14,215 bases of DNA from an uncultured Chloroflexota bacterium. GTDB lineage: Bacteria; Chloroflexota; Anaerolineae; Aggregatilineales; Phototrophicaceae. Position 1 is the first letter of the stretch, and each line of letters starts with the position of its first letter. Of the stretch, positions 12,810 through 14,215 are shown one piece after another. Under the pieces are notes generated by a model. The model was not told where the DNA came from, ran no database searches, and saw nothing but the letters and a program-made list of their open reading frames with translations. The stretch covers positions 1 through 14,215 of the forward strand of contig CALKIA010000303.1 in NCBI GenBank assembly GCA_937988705.1, read 5' to 3'. The position numbers and the translations under genes are program-made.

Positions 12810-13442
12810 TTAGGAAATGGGTTCTTTGTAGATCACCAGGCGGCTCATGTCATCGCCTTTGGCGACGCAAGTGGTCATATCCACCTTAAATTCGCGCCCG
12901 CCTGATACCCAGCGCAAGCCTTCTTGCAGCAAACCCTGCGCCATATAGCACACAGCTTTGTCGGTCTTGCGTCCCCAGCACAGCGGGCAGCGTTCCATCG
13001 TGTAGATGATGCGGTCGCCGCCTTCTTCATACACGTTGGAGATTTGATCAGAAAACTGGGAGAAGATGTTGCCCATTGCCGGAACGCCGACTTTTAGCTT
13101 GGCATTCAGCGGCAGCACCTTAAACGCGAGATCGCCCACCCCGGCCAACGCACCAAAGGATCGCAGACCACCAGCGAAGATGGCGCGACCCGCGCGCAGC
13201 GCCAAAGCGCGCCCGCCGCGTGGCCCATACATGTCTTCCAACGCAATATTCAAGGCGGTGAAATCGGCAAAGTCGAAGCCTTTGTCGAGATTATCTGGGG
13301 GCAGACTATCAACATAGTTCGGCAAATGGGCGAGGTTCAGAATCGCGTTCAAGCCATTGCGCCCCATGATCTCTTCCATGGCTTCCATCGTGAGGCGAGC
13401 AAATTTATTCGGGTAGTAATATCCGCTTTTCTCAGGTGGCAT
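12810..13442 (-). CDS. V4R (4-vinyl-reductase-type) domain protein
   Basis: The 210-residue protein ends in a V4R domain (about 130-206). Its pattern of CPLC (C152, C155), a third Cys at C165 ahead of a GLL segment, and TCVAKGDDMSRL (C192) is the usual V4R arrangement. V4R domains bind small molecules and occur in chlorophyll-pathway BchJ-like proteins and in many sensor proteins. The Cys residues may bind a metal. The N-terminal half (about 1-110) has amphipathic helices around NLAHLPNYVDSLP and is not assigned. No membrane helix is seen. GGAGGA nine bases upstream makes the ATG at 13442 secure. The gene is alone in its transcription unit, so its ligand cannot be read from neighbours. A role in bacteriochlorophyll synthesis is not supported by anything in the window. 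Confidence 0.8.
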   Translation of the reverse strand: MPPEKSGYYYPNKFARLTMEAMEEIMGRNGLNAILNLAHLPNYVDSLPPDNLDKGFDFADFTALNIALEDMYGPRGGRALALRAGRAIFAGGLRSFGALAGVGDLAFKVLPLNAKLKVGVPAMGNIFSQFSDQISNVYEEGGDRIIYTMERCPLCWGRKTDKAVCYMAQGLLQEGLRWVSGGREFKVDMTTCVAKGDDMSRLVIYKEPIS

Positions 13443-13516
13443 TCTGCCTGCTCCTCCAAATGTGCGCGAGCCAGTTTTCGCGGCAGCCTTGCATGGCTCT
13501 TCGACAATGCTCTCAA

Positions 13517-13545
13517 AGTATATGCCAAAACCGAGCGAGTCCCAA
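13517..13545 (-). promoter_or_regulatory. Promoter of the V4R gene
   Basis: On the minus strand, -35 TTGGGA (13540-13545, four of six) and -10 TATACT (13517-13522, five of six) are spaced by 17 bp, directly past the miaB stop codon. The leader to the ATG at 13442 would be about 65 to 70 bases. Confidence 0.6.
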
Positions 13546-13550
13546 CTTAA

Positions 13551-14215
13551 TTATCCGGCCATCACAACCAGGGGCTCAGCCACAGTCTGGGCGTTCGGCA
13601 GACGCCCCTGCATACTCCAGGGACCAGTCCACATAATCTCTAACTCTACGAGTTTACCACACCAATCCCCAGAGTCTTCAAAAAAGACGATTTTGTTCTG
13701 GGGCGTACGCCCGCGCCACTTACCTTTGTGCTGATCTTCGATCAGTACCTGCACGCGCTGGCCGAGGTATTGACGGTTGATCTCGGCCAGCACGCGCGCT
13801 TGCTGTTCGTCGATCATTTCGTGACGGCGCTTCTTCTCGTCCTCGGGTACATCGTCCGCCATGCGGCGCGCGCTGACCGTGTTGGGGCGCGGGCTGTAAC
13901 GGGCGAGATGCACCTTATCCAGCTTGAGTTCGGCGAGCAGACGGTATGTTTCCATGAACTGCGCTTCCGTTTCGCCAGAGAAACCAACGATAATGTCGGT
14001 GTGAATGGCGACATTCGGGATGCGTTCACGGATGCGCTGGATGAGCTGGCGATACTGATCGGTTGTGTAGCCGCGCTTCATCGTCTCCAGTACCTGATCC
14101 GACCCTGCCTGCACCGGGACTTCGATGTGTGGCATGATGCGCGGCAGTTCCGCGACCGTATCCAGCAGCTTGTCGGTCATCCAGTTCGGGTGACTGGTCA
14201 AAAAGCGGATGCGTT
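13551..14215 (-). CDS. miaB: tRNA-2-methylthio-N6-dimethylallyladenosine synthase, MiaB-like (5' end outside window)
   Basis: About 221 C-terminal residues of a radical-SAM methylthiotransferase are visible; the family is about 440-450 residues long. The frame is open to the window edge, so the gene is partial and the N-terminal MTTase domain and the CxxxCxxC cluster lie outside. The visible part shows the end of the radical-SAM barrel (RIRFLTSHPNWM, VPVQAGSDQVLETMKRGY, TDIIVGFSGETE with Ser where Pro is usual, YSPRPNT). A C-terminal TRAM domain follows (about the last 70 residues, QVLIEDQHKGKWRGRT..NKIVFF). MiaB methylthiolates A37 of tRNAs reading codons that begin with U. The paralogues MtaB and RimO are possible, but the SPRPNT motif and the spacing fit MiaB best. 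Confidence 0.88.
   Translation of the reverse strand, partial: RIRFLTSHPNWMTDKLLDTVAELPRIMPHIEVPVQAGSDQVLETMKRGYTTDQYRQLIQRIRERIPNVAIHTDIIVGFSGETEAQFMETYRLLAELKLDKVHLARYSPRPNTVSARRMADDVPEDEKKRRHEMIDEQQARVLAEINRQYLGQRVQVLIEDQHKGKWRGRTPQNKIVFFEDSGDWCGKLVELEIMWTGPWSMQGRLPNAQTVAEPLVVMAG

Noticed and set aside
12810..13442. Evidence for a photosynthetic organism from the V4R domain
   Set aside because: V4R domains are widespread in non-photosynthetic bacteria and archaea, and no other pigment gene is present.

Overview
The window is a stretch of bacterial chromosome, moderately GC-rich, in which every gene I can support lies on the minus strand. In transcription order, from high to low coordinates, these are: a tRNA methylthiotransferase (miaB-like, 5' end outside the window), a V4R-domain protein, a Pro/Thr-rich SH3b/CARDB lipoprotein, a 902-residue multidomain regulator-like protein, DNA polymerase I (polA), ornithine carbamoyltransferase (argF), a 744-residue TPR protein, diadenylate cyclase (cdaA) and its YbbR-domain partner (cdaR). 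The lipoprotein with long TP-rich linkers, the V4R protein, the large TPR protein and the Roadblock/receiver fusion together suggest a member of the Chloroflexota, perhaps Anaerolineae. This is an inference from gene content, not from a marker gene.

The genes appear to form five transcription units. (1) miaB ends at 13551. (2) The V4R gene has its own promoter (-35 TTGGGA, 17 bp, -10 TATACT) and is followed by a hairpin. (3) The lipoprotein and the 902-residue protein lie 56 bases apart and end at a 12-bp stem-loop. (4) polA has a near-consensus promoter (TAGACA, 17 bp, TATAAT). (5) argF, TPR, cdaA and cdaR are packed with gaps of 3, 1 and 0 bases behind an extended -10 promoter. This last operon joins arginine biosynthesis, a TPR scaffold and c-di-AMP synthesis and its membrane-bound regulator.

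The most unusual gene is the 902-residue protein. It has an N-terminal receiver-like domain that has lost its acidic pair. A ~530-residue acidic, proline-rich linker follows, with repeated short hydrophobic motifs, and then a Roadblock/LC7-like domain. The C-terminal domain has the sequence pattern of IS200/REP-type (Y1, HUH) transposases, but both HUH histidines are Tyr and the nucleophilic Tyr is Phe. It looks like a domesticated, catalytically dead transposase fold used in a signalling or scaffold protein.

The two repeat-bearing intergenic regions (1-132 and 5429-5734) hold a family of 20-nt palindromes of the form GGACGNN-6 nt-NNCGTCC. The inner two base pairs vary with compensation, and the palindromes occur in pairs about 41-42 bp apart. 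One of them carries a T6 tail and could act as a terminator. No tRNA, rRNA, CRISPR array or intact mobile element is visible.
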